This document shows positions 53,352-61,875 of a stretch of 64,000 nucleotides of DNA, piece after piece. The stretch covers positions 1-64,000 of the forward strand of contig CALIOE010000019.1 of assembly GCA_938044775.1 (NCBI GenBank), given 5' to 3'. This stretch comes from an uncultured Rhizobiaceae group bacterium (GTDB lineage: Bacteria > Pseudomonadota > Alphaproteobacteria > Rhizobiales > Rhizobiaceae). The notes under the pieces were generated by a model. It did no database searches and was not told the origin of the DNA. It saw only the letters and a list, made by a program, of their open reading frames with translations. The position numbers and the translations under genes were made by a program. The number at the start of each line of letters is the position of its first letter. Within the stretch, counting starts at the first letter, position 1.

Positions 53352-56300
53352 TGACAAGTGCACTCGCTGTAATCCTCAGCCGCCCCAAAACGGTTCTGAC
53401 AATGATGCTGGTGATGATCATCGCCGGCGTCATATCCTATATCAACATCCCCAAAGAGGCGAACCCGGACATTGATGTTCCGGTCTACATCATCTCCATC
53501 AATCAGCAGGGGATATCGCCGGGCGATGCCGAGACGCTGCTTGTTCGGCCCATGGAAACAAAACTGCGTGGCCTTGACGGGCTGAAGGAACTGACGGCGA
53601 TCGCGGCGCAAAACTCCGCAACGATCGTGCTCGAGTTCAATATTGAGACCGAAAAAGACAAGGTTCTCGCAGATATTCGCGACAAAGTGGATCAGGCCAA
53701 GGCCGACCTGCCGGATGACGCCAATGAACCAGTGGTCAACGAGACCAACTTTGCCCTCCAACCCACGCTCATCGTCACACTTTCCGGACAGGTTCCTGAA
53801 CGGGCACTCTACGGCTATGCACGGCGTCTGAAGGACGAAATCGAGTCTGTAAACACGGTTCGCGAGGCCACATTGGCCGGCAATCGTGAAGAGATGCTGG
53901 AGGTCGTGCTCGATCTCGAACGGCTGGAATCTTACAACATCACGCAGAGTGAGTTGCTGAACGCGCTGTCGCAGAACAACCAGCTGATCGCAGCGGGCTT
54001 CATCGACAACGGCAAAGGCCGTTTCAACCTCAAGGTTCCGGGCCTGGTTGAAACAGCACTTGATGTCTATTCAATACCGATCAAGCAGAACGGAGAGGCC
54101 GTCGTTACTCTGGGCGATGTCTCGGAAATCCGCAGGACGTTTAAAGATCCGTCGAGCTACACGCGCGTGAACGGTCAACCCGCTATCGCCCTGCAGGTGG
54201 TCAAGCGCATCGGCACCAACATTATCGAGAACAATATCGCTGTTCGGGAGGTCGTTGCGAACTTCTCTAAGGACTGGCCGTCGACGATCAAGATCAACTA
54301 CATGCTCGACCAATCGAGCTTTATCGGTGAAGTTCAAAGCTCCCTGATGTCATCAATCATGACGGCGATCTCGCTTGTTCTGATCGTCGTTGTTGCATCG
54401 CTTGGGCTCCGTTCCGGCCTGCTGGTCGGTCTGTCTGTCCCGATATCCTTTACTGTCGGCTTCCTGATCCTTTCAGGCGCGGGTCTGACGGTGAACATGA
54501 TGGTGCTCTTTGGTATGGTGCTGACGGTGGGCATGCTTGTCGACGGTGCCATTGTGGTGACGGAATATGCCGATCGCAAACTGGCCGAAGGAATGGCGCC
54601 GGGTGAAGCTTACACGCGCGCTGCGCAACTGATGTTCTGGCCAGTTGTTTCGTCCACGGCGACAACGCTGGCCGCGTTTCTGCCGTTGCTGCTCTGGCCG
54701 GGCGTTCCCGGCGAGTTCATGTCGTACCTCCCGATCATGGTCATCATCGTGCTCAGCGCTTCATTGATGACGGCGCTGATATTCCTGCCGACTGCCGGCG
54801 CATTGACGGGGCGCATTTCACAGTGGGTTGGTAAGCGGGCGTCGTGGTTTATCACGCCGCTTTTGGCCGCCTTCATCGTCGGTGTTCTCGGATTCCTGCT
54901 AAGTCAGGCTGCGATCTCCCGTCTTGTGGGGTTCGGCCTTGATGACGCAGTGCGAATTGCCGGCGACGCCGCCGGACAACCGGAAGCAGGAAGCCTTCTG
55001 GTTTCAGCCATCGCTGCAATTTTGGGCCTCGCCCTCGCCTTCGCGATCTTTCCGCTGGTCGCGAGATTTACCCGCTGGCGCGCAGCCAAGGCTCCACAGG
55101 AAGATCCGATCACATTGATGTTCACGTCGCGCAAGGCACTGGACATCAAGAAGGTGCCCGGATTCATGGGCGGTTATTTGCGGATCCTCAAGGGCCTGTC
55201 CGGTAATATCGTTGGCAACGTCGTGGTGATAGGCGCTGTAGTCGGCGCCGCATTCCTGATTTTCGGCGCCTTTGCAAACAACAATAGCGGCGTAGAGTTC
55301 TTTGTTGACGAAGAGCCGGATGTTGCCATCGTCCTGGTATCAGCACGCGGAAATCTCGCTGCTTCGCAGATCAGAGACATTGTCGGCGAGGTTGAGGCCG
55401 CTGTGCTGACTGTTCCTGGCGTGGAAAACTCTGTGATGACCGCGTCGGCAACCGGGACCGGCCAGGGTGGACCACTTGGCGGCGTACAGGACAAACCCGC
55501 CGACGTGGTCGGGGAGTTACAGGTCGAACTGGCAAACTTCTGCTGCCGCCGCTTTGCCGTAGAAATCTTCAAGGAGATCGAAGAAAAAACCGCTGGTATC
55601 CCGGGAATCAAGGTCGAAATCCGCAAAGTTGAAGGCGGACCGCCTACCGGCAAGGACCTCAGACTTCAGGTCAAATCGTCCAACTATGAAGAAATGGCCA
55701 GGGCCATCGCGCGTGTACGCAGCAAAGTGGACACGATGACCGGGCTTAAGGACGTTGAAGACGGACGTCCCCTGCCCGGCATCGAATGGGAATTGACGGT
55801 CAACCGAGAGGAAGCCGGCCGTTACAATGCGGGTATCGCTGCGATTGGAGCGATGGTTCAACTGGTGACCAACGGTGTGGAGATCGGCAAATACCGTCCA
55901 AATGATTCCGAAGACGAACTTGATATCCGGGTTCGGCTGCCAAAGGAGGAGCGGACGTTTGCCACACTTGATCAGCTGAAACTTCCGACTCCAAGCGGTC
56001 AGGTGCCACTGGCGAACTTCGTGACGCGGGCGCCCAAGCCCAAGATTGGTTCGATTACCCGCAAAGACGGCCTCTACTCGATGGAGGTCAAGGCCAACCT
56101 GATCGATGGTCACGCCGAGAACGGCAAGGCCATCACACCGGATGACAAGGTTGCGGAGCTGCAAAAATGGCTCGACAGTGAGACCTGGCCTGCCGCAGTT
56201 CAGCTGGCGTTCCGCGGTGCCGACGAGGAACAGAAGGAATCCGGCGAGTTCCTGATGCGGGCGGCGGGTATCGCCCTCTTCCTGATGTTCATCATCCTGG

Positions 56301-57046
56301 TGACTCAGTTCAATTCGTTCTACCAGACGATCATCACGCTCTCGACTGTGGTTCTTGCCATTCTGGGTGTGCTGATCGGCCTCATGGCCACCGGTCAGAA
56401 ATTCTCGATCATCATGACGGGCACAGGCGTTGTGGCGCTGGCCGGCATTGTCGTGAACAATGCCATTGTCCTGATCGACACGTTCAACCGGCTGCGGGAA
56501 GAAGGTGTCGAAACCCGCGAGGCGGTTCTGAAGACCTCTGCACAGCGCATGCGCCCGATCATGCTGACCACGATTACCACGATCCTCGGCCTGCTGCCGA
56601 TGATGTGGCAGATCAACATGAACTTTTTTGAACGGGTCATCACCTCTGGCGGCATAACGTCGGTCTGGTGGGTGCAGTTGTCGACCGCGATCATATTCGG
56701 GCTCGCCTTCTCGACGATGCTGACTTTGGTGGTTATTCCCAGCATGCTTGCCCTTCCGGCGAACCTTGTGGCCCCTGTGCGGCGTCTGCGCGAGCGTCGC
56801 GTCCGTATGGCGGCCGAAAATGAGTTCCTGGTCAACGGACAAAGCGCTGTTGCGGGGGTCGGCGCGATGCTGACCGCTGCGAAGACCGCCGAGATCACGC
56901 AGCCGCGCGAGGCTGTTGCGACCACTGAACGTCAGGACATGCCCCCCTCTGAAATCGTCGAGCTCAGCAAATCGCACGGGTTTCCGCTGACGGAAGAGAA
57001 AAGGCGGCCGAAAGATGACGACGACTATCCGCTGGCTGCGGAATAG
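53351..57046 (+). CDS. RND efflux pump permease with extra membrane segments
   Basis: This 1231-residue RND permease is longer than the roughly 1030-1050 of AcrB-type pumps. Helix 1, the porter domain and helices 2-6 look standard. Between helices 6 and 7 (residues about 485-615) is an insertion with two further hydrophobic stretches, about 500-519 and 549-574. The relay site in helix 4 reads VDGAIVV instead of VDDAIVV, and helix 10 reads VVNNAIVLID rather than carrying the AcrB lysine. A CC pair lies near residue 730, and the last 90 residues are a polar tail. Substrates are unknown. Confidence 0.92.
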   Translation: MTSALAVILSRPKTVLTMMLVMIIAGVISYINIPKEANPDIDVPVYIISINQQGISPGDAETLLVRPMETKLRGLDGLKELTAIAAQNSATIVLEFNIETEKDKVLADIRDKVDQAKADLPDDANEPVVNETNFALQPTLIVTLSGQVPERALYGYARRLKDEIESVNTVREATLAGNREEMLEVVLDLERLESYNITQSELLNALSQNNQLIAAGFIDNGKGRFNLKVPGLVETALDVYSIPIKQNGEAVVTLGDVSEIRRTFKDPSSYTRVNGQPAIALQVVKRIGTNIIENNIAVREVVANFSKDWPSTIKINYMLDQSSFIGEVQSSLMSSIMTAISLVLIVVVASLGLRSGLLVGLSVPISFTVGFLILSGAGLTVNMMVLFGMVLTVGMLVDGAIVVTEYADRKLAEGMAPGEAYTRAAQLMFWPVVSSTATTLAAFLPLLLWPGVPGEFMSYLPIMVIIVLSASLMTALIFLPTAGALTGRISQWVGKRASWFITPLLAAFIVGVLGFLLSQAAISRLVGFGLDDAVRIAGDAAGQPEAGSLLVSAIAAILGLALAFAIFPLVARFTRWRAAKAPQEDPITLMFTSRKALDIKKVPGFMGGYLRILKGLSGNIVGNVVVIGAVVGAAFLIFGAFANNNSGVEFFVDEEPDVAIVLVSARGNLAASQIRDIVGEVEAAVLTVPGVENSVMTASATGTGQGGPLGGVQDKPADVVGELQVELANFCCRRFAVEIFKEIEEKTAGIPGIKVEIRKVEGGPPTGKDLRLQVKSSNYEEMARAIARVRSKVDTMTGLKDVEDGRPLPGIEWELTVNREEAGRYNAGIAAIGAMVQLVTNGVEIGKYRPNDSEDELDIRVRLPKEERTFATLDQLKLPTPSGQVPLANFVTRAPKPKIGSITRKDGLYSMEVKANLIDGHAENGKAITPDDKVAELQKWLDSETWPAAVQLAFRGADEEQKESGEFLMRAAGIALFLMFIILVTQFNSFYQTIITLSTVVLAILGVLIGLMATGQKFSIIMTGTGVVALAGIVVNNAIVLIDTFNRLREEGVETREAVLKTSAQRMRPIMLTTITTILGLLPMMWQINMNFFERVITSGGITSVWWVQLSTAIIFGLAFSTMLTLVVIPSMLALPANLVAPVRRLRERRVRMAAENEFLVNGQSAVAGVGAMLTAAKTAEITQPREAVATTERQDMPPSEIVELSKSHGFPLTEEKRRPKDDDDYPLAAE

Positions 57047-57130
57047 CCGCCCGAAAACGGCAAGCAGGGGTTTCACGAATGTGCGAGTCGGGCGTCGGGC
57101 TGGGCTTGCAAAAAATCCTTCGCTTCCCGC

Positions 57131-57982
57131 TCAGCCGCCCTCCAGCTTGCGCTTGTAGTCGCGATAGCTGAACGGCAGCGTCGCGAGATAGGCCAGACTG
57201 GCGACCGTCAGTGAAATCCAGGGGAAGCTGAAAAGCGTCACAAACAGGAACAGGGCGCCAAGAGTGACCGGCAGAACGAATGGCTGGGACACGCGCTGCC
57301 CGGCCAGTTTGCCTGACCAGGTGGGAATGTTCGACACCATCAGAAATCCGATGCCGAGCATATATGCCATGGAAACCCACAGAACGAAGGGCGAATGATC
57401 GAGACCAAGAAGGCCGAGATAGACAGGCAAGAGCGCCAGAAGGGCGCCAGCCGGCGACGGAACCCCGGTGAAGAAATTCACCTTCCAGTCGGGCTGATCC
57501 GGGGCTTCGAGCATGACGTTAAAGCGCGCCAGACGCAGGCAGCCACACATGGCAAAAACCAGCGCAACAACCCACCCCAGCGAACGCGCCCCGTTGAGCA
57601 CCCAAAGATAAAGGATCATGGCGGGAGCAACGCCGAAATTGACAAAGTCGGCCAGTGAATCCATTTGCTCGCCAAAATCACTTGTCGATTTCAGAAAGCG
57701 TGCAACCCGTCCATCGATTCCGTCGAGTACGGCGGCGAACACAACGGCCACAATGGCGAGTTCAAACCGCCCCTCCCAGGCCATGCGAACGCCGGTCAAC
57801 CCGGAACAGATTGCGCCCAAAGTGATCATGCTGGGAACCAGCATACGGAAAGGAACGTCGCGAAGCCGGACAGCCTGCTCCGGCTCGGTTTCTTCGTCAG
57901 CAGGAAACAGTGGCGGTGGTTCAGCGCCATCCAGACTGTCCTGTTCCGGCTCCGGGTCGTCTTTCTTGGAGGATGACGTCAC
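57131..57982 (-). CDS. pssA: CDP-diacylglycerol-serine O-phosphatidyltransferase
   Basis: PssA (283 residues from this start) makes phosphatidylserine from CDP-diacylglycerol and serine in the inner membrane. The full CDP-alcohol phosphotransferase signature is present (DG-x2-AR-x8-G-x3-D-x3-D, beginning DGRVARF about residue 93), and about eight membrane helices follow. The N-terminal 45 residues are acidic and proline-rich. GTG 57982 is chosen because it lies just after the psd stop; the frame is open upstream (an ATG at 58030 would overlap psd), so the start is uncertain. psd is immediately upstream. Confidence 0.93.
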   Translation of the reverse strand: MTSSSKKDDPEPEQDSLDGAEPPPLFPADEETEPEQAVRLRDVPFRMLVPSMITLGAICSGLTGVRMAWEGRFELAIVAVVFAAVLDGIDGRVARFLKSTSDFGEQMDSLADFVNFGVAPAMILYLWVLNGARSLGWVVALVFAMCGCLRLARFNVMLEAPDQPDWKVNFFTGVPSPAGALLALLPVYLGLLGLDHSPFVLWVSMAYMLGIGFLMVSNIPTWSGKLAGQRVSQPFVLPVTLGALFLFVTLFSFPWISLTVASLAYLATLPFSYRDYKRKLEGG

Positions 57983-57989
57983 AGGCGAC

Positions 57990-58691
57990 TCACATTCTAC
58001 GCGGCGTCGGGCTGCCGGCACTTGCGTCATTGTGGGCGGCCAGAACGGACTCGCCGGCGACCATCGTCTGTCCAATCGCAACACGCGGCTCGGCCCCCGC
58101 AGGCAGGAAAACGTCGCAGCGCGAACCGAAACGAATGAGTCCGAAGCGCTCACCCTGCATCAGAACATCGCCCTCTCCGCTCCAGTTTAGAATGCGGCGG
58201 GCAACCAGACCGGCAATCTGGACAACCCCGACCGCGCCATGCGGTCCGTCAATTACGAGAGAATGTCGTTCGTTTTCCTCCGATGCCTTGTCGAGATCGG
58301 CTGATAGGAACTTACCGGGTTTATGCGATGAGACGACAACCGGACCGCGGGTCGGTGAGCGATTCACATGCACATTAAACACATTCATGAACACCGAGAT
58401 GCGCATCAAGGGTTCCGTGCCCATATCGAGCTCTGCAGGCGGTACAAACAGGCCGACACTGGACACCACGCCATCTGCAGGGCTGACCAGAAGGTCGTCG
58501 CTGACCGGAACAATCCGCTCCGGGTCACGAAAGAAGGCGGCGCACCAGATTGTCAGGATAAGACCAATCCAGAACAGCGGTTGCCAGACAAAGGCAAGCG
58601 CCAGGGTCACGGCCGCAAAAAGGGCAATGAACCGGTAGCCCTCTTTGTGGATTGGTACCCATGCGTCGCGAATTGAGCTTGCTATGGACAT
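57990..58691 (-). CDS. psd: phosphatidylserine decarboxylase proenzyme
   Basis: Psd (233 residues) decarboxylates phosphatidylserine to phosphatidylethanolamine. The proenzyme self-cleaves at the serine of [10 protein letters not shown] (about residue 190) to create the pyruvoyl cofactor; this replaces the LGST of the longer E. coli type, as in other short alphaproteobacterial enzymes. Two N-terminal hydrophobic segments (about residues 22-55) anchor it. Together with pssA 7 bases downstream it makes a two-gene phosphatidylethanolamine operon. Confidence 0.95.
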   Translation of the reverse strand: MSIASSIRDAWVPIHKEGYRFIALFAAVTLALAFVWQPLFWIGLILTIWCAAFFRDPERIVPVSDDLLVSPADGVVSSVGLFVPPAELDMGTEPLMRISVFMNVFNVHVNRSPTRGPVVVSSHKPGKFLSADLDKASEENERHSLVIDGPHGAVGVVQIAGLVARRILNWSGEGDVLMQGERFGLIRFGSRCDVFLPAGAEPRVAIGQTMVAGESVLAAHNDASAGSPTPRRM

Positions 58692-58780
58692 CTGTTCAAC
58701 CTGTTGAAATTCCCTCTGTTACATAGCCCGGGCACAGCTGCGCGCAAAGCCTGATTACGCCTGATACATGGATGCCGTGT

Positions 58781-59503
58781 TCAACGCGCTGCAAAAAGCG
58801 GACCCGCTATTTCACGCACCAACTTCTCGCGTATGGATTGACCAAATGTCCTAAAACTCTCGGCATTCAGCAGAAACGCTCCTTCGCCGCCAATAACTTT
58901 ATCGCGATAATGATTTTGAAGGTCAAAGCGGGCGAGATCGCCGAGATCGTATTCTATGGAATGAATAATCAGGCCGTTGATGGTCACTCCACGAAGGATG
59001 GCAGCATCGCGGGAAATGGCCGGGTCTTCCCTGTCACTTGTCCCATCGCCCGATACATCAATGACCCTGCGCCGGCCGTCAAATGCGTTGCGCTCAAAAT
59101 AAAGTACAGAATAGTCGATGACGTCAGCGATGTCGGTGAATCCTTTGAGCGACCGGGGCATGGCCGCAATGCGAGCGGCAAATTCCGCTGCTGAGGAGCG
59201 ATTGTTCATGAATGCCCAGGGCACAGCTTCGAATTGCTGACGCGTTCCGGCCCATTGAACCACACTGACAGCGATGCCTTCCGCCCCCTGCGACTCAATG
59301 GCACGGACCACGCTAGGGTGTTCAAAGGCGCGCGAGAGACCATCACGCTGTAGCCGATATTCGGAATCGTCAACACTGGTCGACGTGTCGATGGCGAGAA
59401 CCAGCTCAAGAGCAACGGTCTGCCCGGCTGTGGCATGTTGCGTTTGAATCGCGAGTCCCAATGCGGCCGCGAATAAAAATCCGCCCCTCATGGCCGCCAT
59501 CAT
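58781..59503 (-). CDS. DUF1194 secreted von Willebrand A-domain protein
   Basis: This 240-residue protein has an N-terminal signal sequence (RGGFLFAAALGLAIQTQHATA) and a von Willebrand A fold with a MIDAS motif, AIDTSTSVDDSEY, plus the later TDIADV and DVSGDGTSDRED metal-site segments, matching DUF1194. Function is unknown; VWA domains bind metal ions and partner proteins. I choose ATG 59503, which overlaps the ABC exporter stop as ATGA; ATG 59491 is also possible. The overlap implies cotranscription with the Atm1-type exporter. Confidence 0.85.
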   Translation of the reverse strand: MMAAMRGGFLFAAALGLAIQTQHATAGQTVALELVLAIDTSTSVDDSEYRLQRDGLSRAFEHPSVVRAIESQGAEGIAVSVVQWAGTRQQFEAVPWAFMNNRSSAAEFAARIAAMPRSLKGFTDIADVIDYSVLYFERNAFDGRRRVIDVSGDGTSDREDPAISRDAAILRGVTINGLIIHSIEYDLGDLARFDLQNHYRDKVIGGEGAFLLNAESFRTFGQSIREKLVREIAGPLFAAR

Positions 59504-61392
59504 TCCGCCGGTTCCTGTGACGGGCGACGGCGCACAACACCGAGCTGGTCGTTTTCGTGAGCCTGGCGCAATCGCTCTTCCGCCTCGGTGGCTTCGCGCT
59601 GGCGGTCCCACATGGCGGCGTAAAGCCCCTTTTTTGACAACAGTTTACGATGTGTACCGCGTTCGGCGATTTCACCGGCTTCCAAAACGATTATCTCGTC
59701 AGCATCGATGATCGTGGAGAGGCGGTGCGCAATTACCACTGTGGTCCGGTCGCGCGAGACGAAGTCCAGCGCGGTCTTGATCTCCTGCTCGGTCTGAGTG
59801 TCGAGGGCAGACGTCGCCTCGTCGAGGATGAGTATGGGTGGAGCCTTCAGCAGGGTTCTGGCGATGGCGACGCGCTGTTTCTCGCCACCTGAAAGCTTAA
59901 GCCCGCGTTCGCCGACCTGCGTTTCAAACCCCTGCGGCAGGCGCTTAATGAAATCACCGATCTGAGCCAGTTCGGCAGCCTCGCGAACCTCCTCTTCGGT
60001 GGCGTCCATGCGTCCGTATCGAATGTTGTAAGCAACGGTGTCATTGAACAGGACCGTATCTTGCGGAACCATGCCGATCACACCGCGCAGGCTTGCCTGG
60101 GTCACATCGCGCAGATCCTGTCCGTCTATTGTGATCGCGCCGTCCTGGATGTCGTAGAAGCGGAACAGCAGTCGCGAGATGGTTGATTTCCCGGCCCCGG
60201 ACGGCCCGACAATGGCGACGGTCTTGCCCGCCGGGACATCGAACGAAACGTCCTTCAAAATGGAACGGTCGGAATCGTAGTGGAAGTTCACCGAGTCAAA
60301 CCGGATGGCGCCCGCTTCGACCACCAGTTCTTTTGCTTCCGGCTTGTCGCCAATCTCCGCGTCGACGTCGAGAAGGTCGAACATGGCTTCGATGTCAGTC
60401 AGCCCCTGCCGAATTTCACGATAAACAAAACCGATAAAATTGAGCGGTATCGATAGCTGCATAAGGAACATGTTTATCAGCACGAAATCGCCGAGCGTCT
60501 GTTCCCCCCGCTGCACGGCAAGTGCCGACATGACCATGCAGACCATCATGCCGATGCCGAAAATGAGCGTCTGTCCAAAATTCAGCCAACCCAGCGATGT
60601 CCAGGTCCTGGTTGCCGCAGATTCGTACTTTGCCATCGAAGCATCAAAGCGACGTGACTCCATTTCCTCGTTGCCGAAATACTTGACCGTCTCGAAATTC
60701 AACAGCGAGTCGATGGCCTTGGAATTAGCGTCGGTGTCCGACTCGTTCATGTCACGACGAATCTGGATGCGCCAGTCACTGGCCCGTATGGTGAACCAAC
60801 TATACGCCCAAACCGTTGCGGCGATCACCAGCACATATGAGATGCCGAAATTCCACGCGAAAATACCCGCATAGAGCGCAAATTCCAGAATGGTCGGCAG
60901 GGTGTTGAGGATCGTGAACCGAACGATCACTTCGATGCCCTTGGTTCCGCGCTCAATGACGCGCGACAGGCCGCCCGTGCGCCGGGCCAGGTGGAACCTC
61001 AAGGACAGCTTATGGATATGGACAAAGGTGCGATAGGCCAGTTGACGTACAGCGTGCTGTCCCACCCGCGCAAACAGGGCATCGCGCAGTTGGTTGAACC
61101 CGGTAAACGTGACCCGCGCGATGTTGTAACCAATGACCAGCATGACCGGCGTCAGGACGATCGTTGGCAACCACCATACGTCCAACGACTTTTCATCGAG
61201 CGCATCAGTCGCATACTTGAAGAAAAACGGTACCAGAGCCGTCAGCAGCTTGGCGATGACCAGAAAAAATGCCGCATAAGCGACGCGTCGTTTCAGATCC
61301 GGTCGATCGTGAGGCCACATATAGGGCCAAAGATTCTTGATCGTCGACAAAGACGATCGGTCCGCCTCATAAGGCTGTTCTTTATCGGTCAA
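59500..61392 (-). CDS. Atm1/HMT1-type ABC exporter
   Basis: This 630-residue half-transporter has an N-terminal six-helix ABC exporter domain and a C-terminal ATPase. The Atm1/HMT1-class motif TGGLSRVIERGTKGIEVI lies in the membrane domain (about residues 139-156). The ATPase has Walker [16 protein letters not shown] (about 396), signature LSGGEKQRVAIARTLL and Walker B ILILDEATSALDT. Relatives, for example Atm1 of Novosphingobium aromaticivorans, export glutathione-based metal conjugates. It lies 39 bases behind an ArsR-type regulator, which supports a metal-detoxification role (inference), though general iron-sulfur or glutathione functions are possible. Confidence 0.92.
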   Translation of the reverse strand: MTDKEQPYEADRSSLSTIKNLWPYMWPHDRPDLKRRVAYAAFFLVIAKLLTALVPFFFKYATDALDEKSLDVWWLPTIVLTPVMLVIGYNIARVTFTGFNQLRDALFARVGQHAVRQLAYRTFVHIHKLSLRFHLARRTGGLSRVIERGTKGIEVIVRFTILNTLPTILEFALYAGIFAWNFGISYVLVIAATVWAYSWFTIRASDWRIQIRRDMNESDTDANSKAIDSLLNFETVKYFGNEEMESRRFDASMAKYESAATRTWTSLGWLNFGQTLIFGIGMMVCMVMSALAVQRGEQTLGDFVLINMFLMQLSIPLNFIGFVYREIRQGLTDIEAMFDLLDVDAEIGDKPEAKELVVEAGAIRFDSVNFHYDSDRSILKDVSFDVPAGKTVAIVGPSGAGKSTISRLLFRFYDIQDGAITIDGQDLRDVTQASLRGVIGMVPQDTVLFNDTVAYNIRYGRMDATEEEVREAAELAQIGDFIKRLPQGFETQVGERGLKLSGGEKQRVAIARTLLKAPPILILDEATSALDTQTEQEIKTALDFVSRDRTTVVIAHRLSTIIDADEIIVLEAGEIAERGTHRKLLSKKGLYAAMWDRQREATEAEERLRQAHENDQLGVVRRRPSQEPAE

Positions 61393-61431
61393 TTTAAGCT
61401 TTCTTGCCGCTGCGGATAGAGACTGGCCATG

Positions 61432-61785
61432 TCAGCAGCAGGTGCCTTCGCAGCAGGAATCGAGAAACTGACTGGTGGTCAGTGCAATGTTCTTCAGCAA
61501 CGCTTCGTTCACATGATACCGTGATCGCGGTGGAACCGTCTCAACATTGACGATCCCGGCATCGATCAACACTTTTAAGTGCTGTGACACGGTAGACTGG
61601 GCCAAAGGCAGAACCCCCGTGATATCCTTGCAACCGCAATGTCGATGCATGGCGATGTGCCTTAGAATGTCGATGCGGGCCGAATTTGAAAGCGCCGCAA
61701 AAACCGCAGCCATTTCTGCCGAGCTGGAGCCCGAAACGGACGTCCGCTTGATGGATTCGTCATCAGACTTCCCGCAACAAGCCAT
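61432..61785 (-). CDS. ArsR/SmtB-family metal-responsive regulator
   Basis: This 117-residue winged-helix repressor belongs to the ArsR/SmtB family. The DNA-recognition helix region is PLAQSTVSQHLKVLIDAGIV. Cysteines cluster where metal would bind: ACC at residues 2-4, HCGC about 48-51 just before the recognition helix, and a C-terminal DSCCEGTCC. The HCGC position resembles the CxC of arsenic-sensing ArsR. A perfect palindrome covers its promoter and ribosome-binding site. It precedes the Atm1-type exporter on the same strand. The inducing metal cannot be told from sequence. Confidence 0.92.
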   Translation of the reverse strand: MACCGKSDDESIKRTSVSGSSSAEMAAVFAALSNSARIDILRHIAMHRHCGCKDITGVLPLAQSTVSQHLKVLIDAGIVNVETVPPRSRYHVNEALLKNIALTTSQFLDSCCEGTCC

Positions 61786-61831
61786 ACATCACCTATCTTC
61801 ATCGTATTTATACGATGAAGATAGGTGATGT
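61786..61831. promoter_or_regulatory. perfect 22-2-22 bp palindrome, candidate ArsR operator
   Basis: Bases 61786-61807 and 61810-61831 are exact reverse complements over 22 bases, with only TT (61808-61809) between them. The palindrome starts at the base next to the arsR ATG, contains its AGGTGA ribosome-binding site and is centred on a TATAAA -10 candidate. In RNA it could also fold as a hairpin. ArsR-family operators are usually imperfect 12-2-12 repeats, so a perfect 22-bp arm is unusual. Confidence 0.8.
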
Positions 61832-61834
61832 GAA
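61807..61834 (-). promoter_or_regulatory. candidate arsR promoter inside the palindrome
   Basis: On the minus strand, TTCACA (complement of 61829-61834) and TATAAA (complement of 61807-61812) are 16 bases apart. The -10 is the exact centre of the palindrome. An alternative pair, TTGCGG and TATCTT with a 17-base spacer, lies slightly further upstream and also overlaps it. Confidence 0.5.
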
Positions 61835-61875
61835 CGGCCGCCGCAAGGCTTCCAGGAATTCATACCGGAATGCTG

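Noticed and set aside
55517-57076. A 519-codon open frame on the minus strand, opposite the RND pump gene
   Set aside because: It is antisense to a well-supported gene, is rich in His, Arg and Gln as expected from complemented GC-rich codons, and has no recognisable domain.
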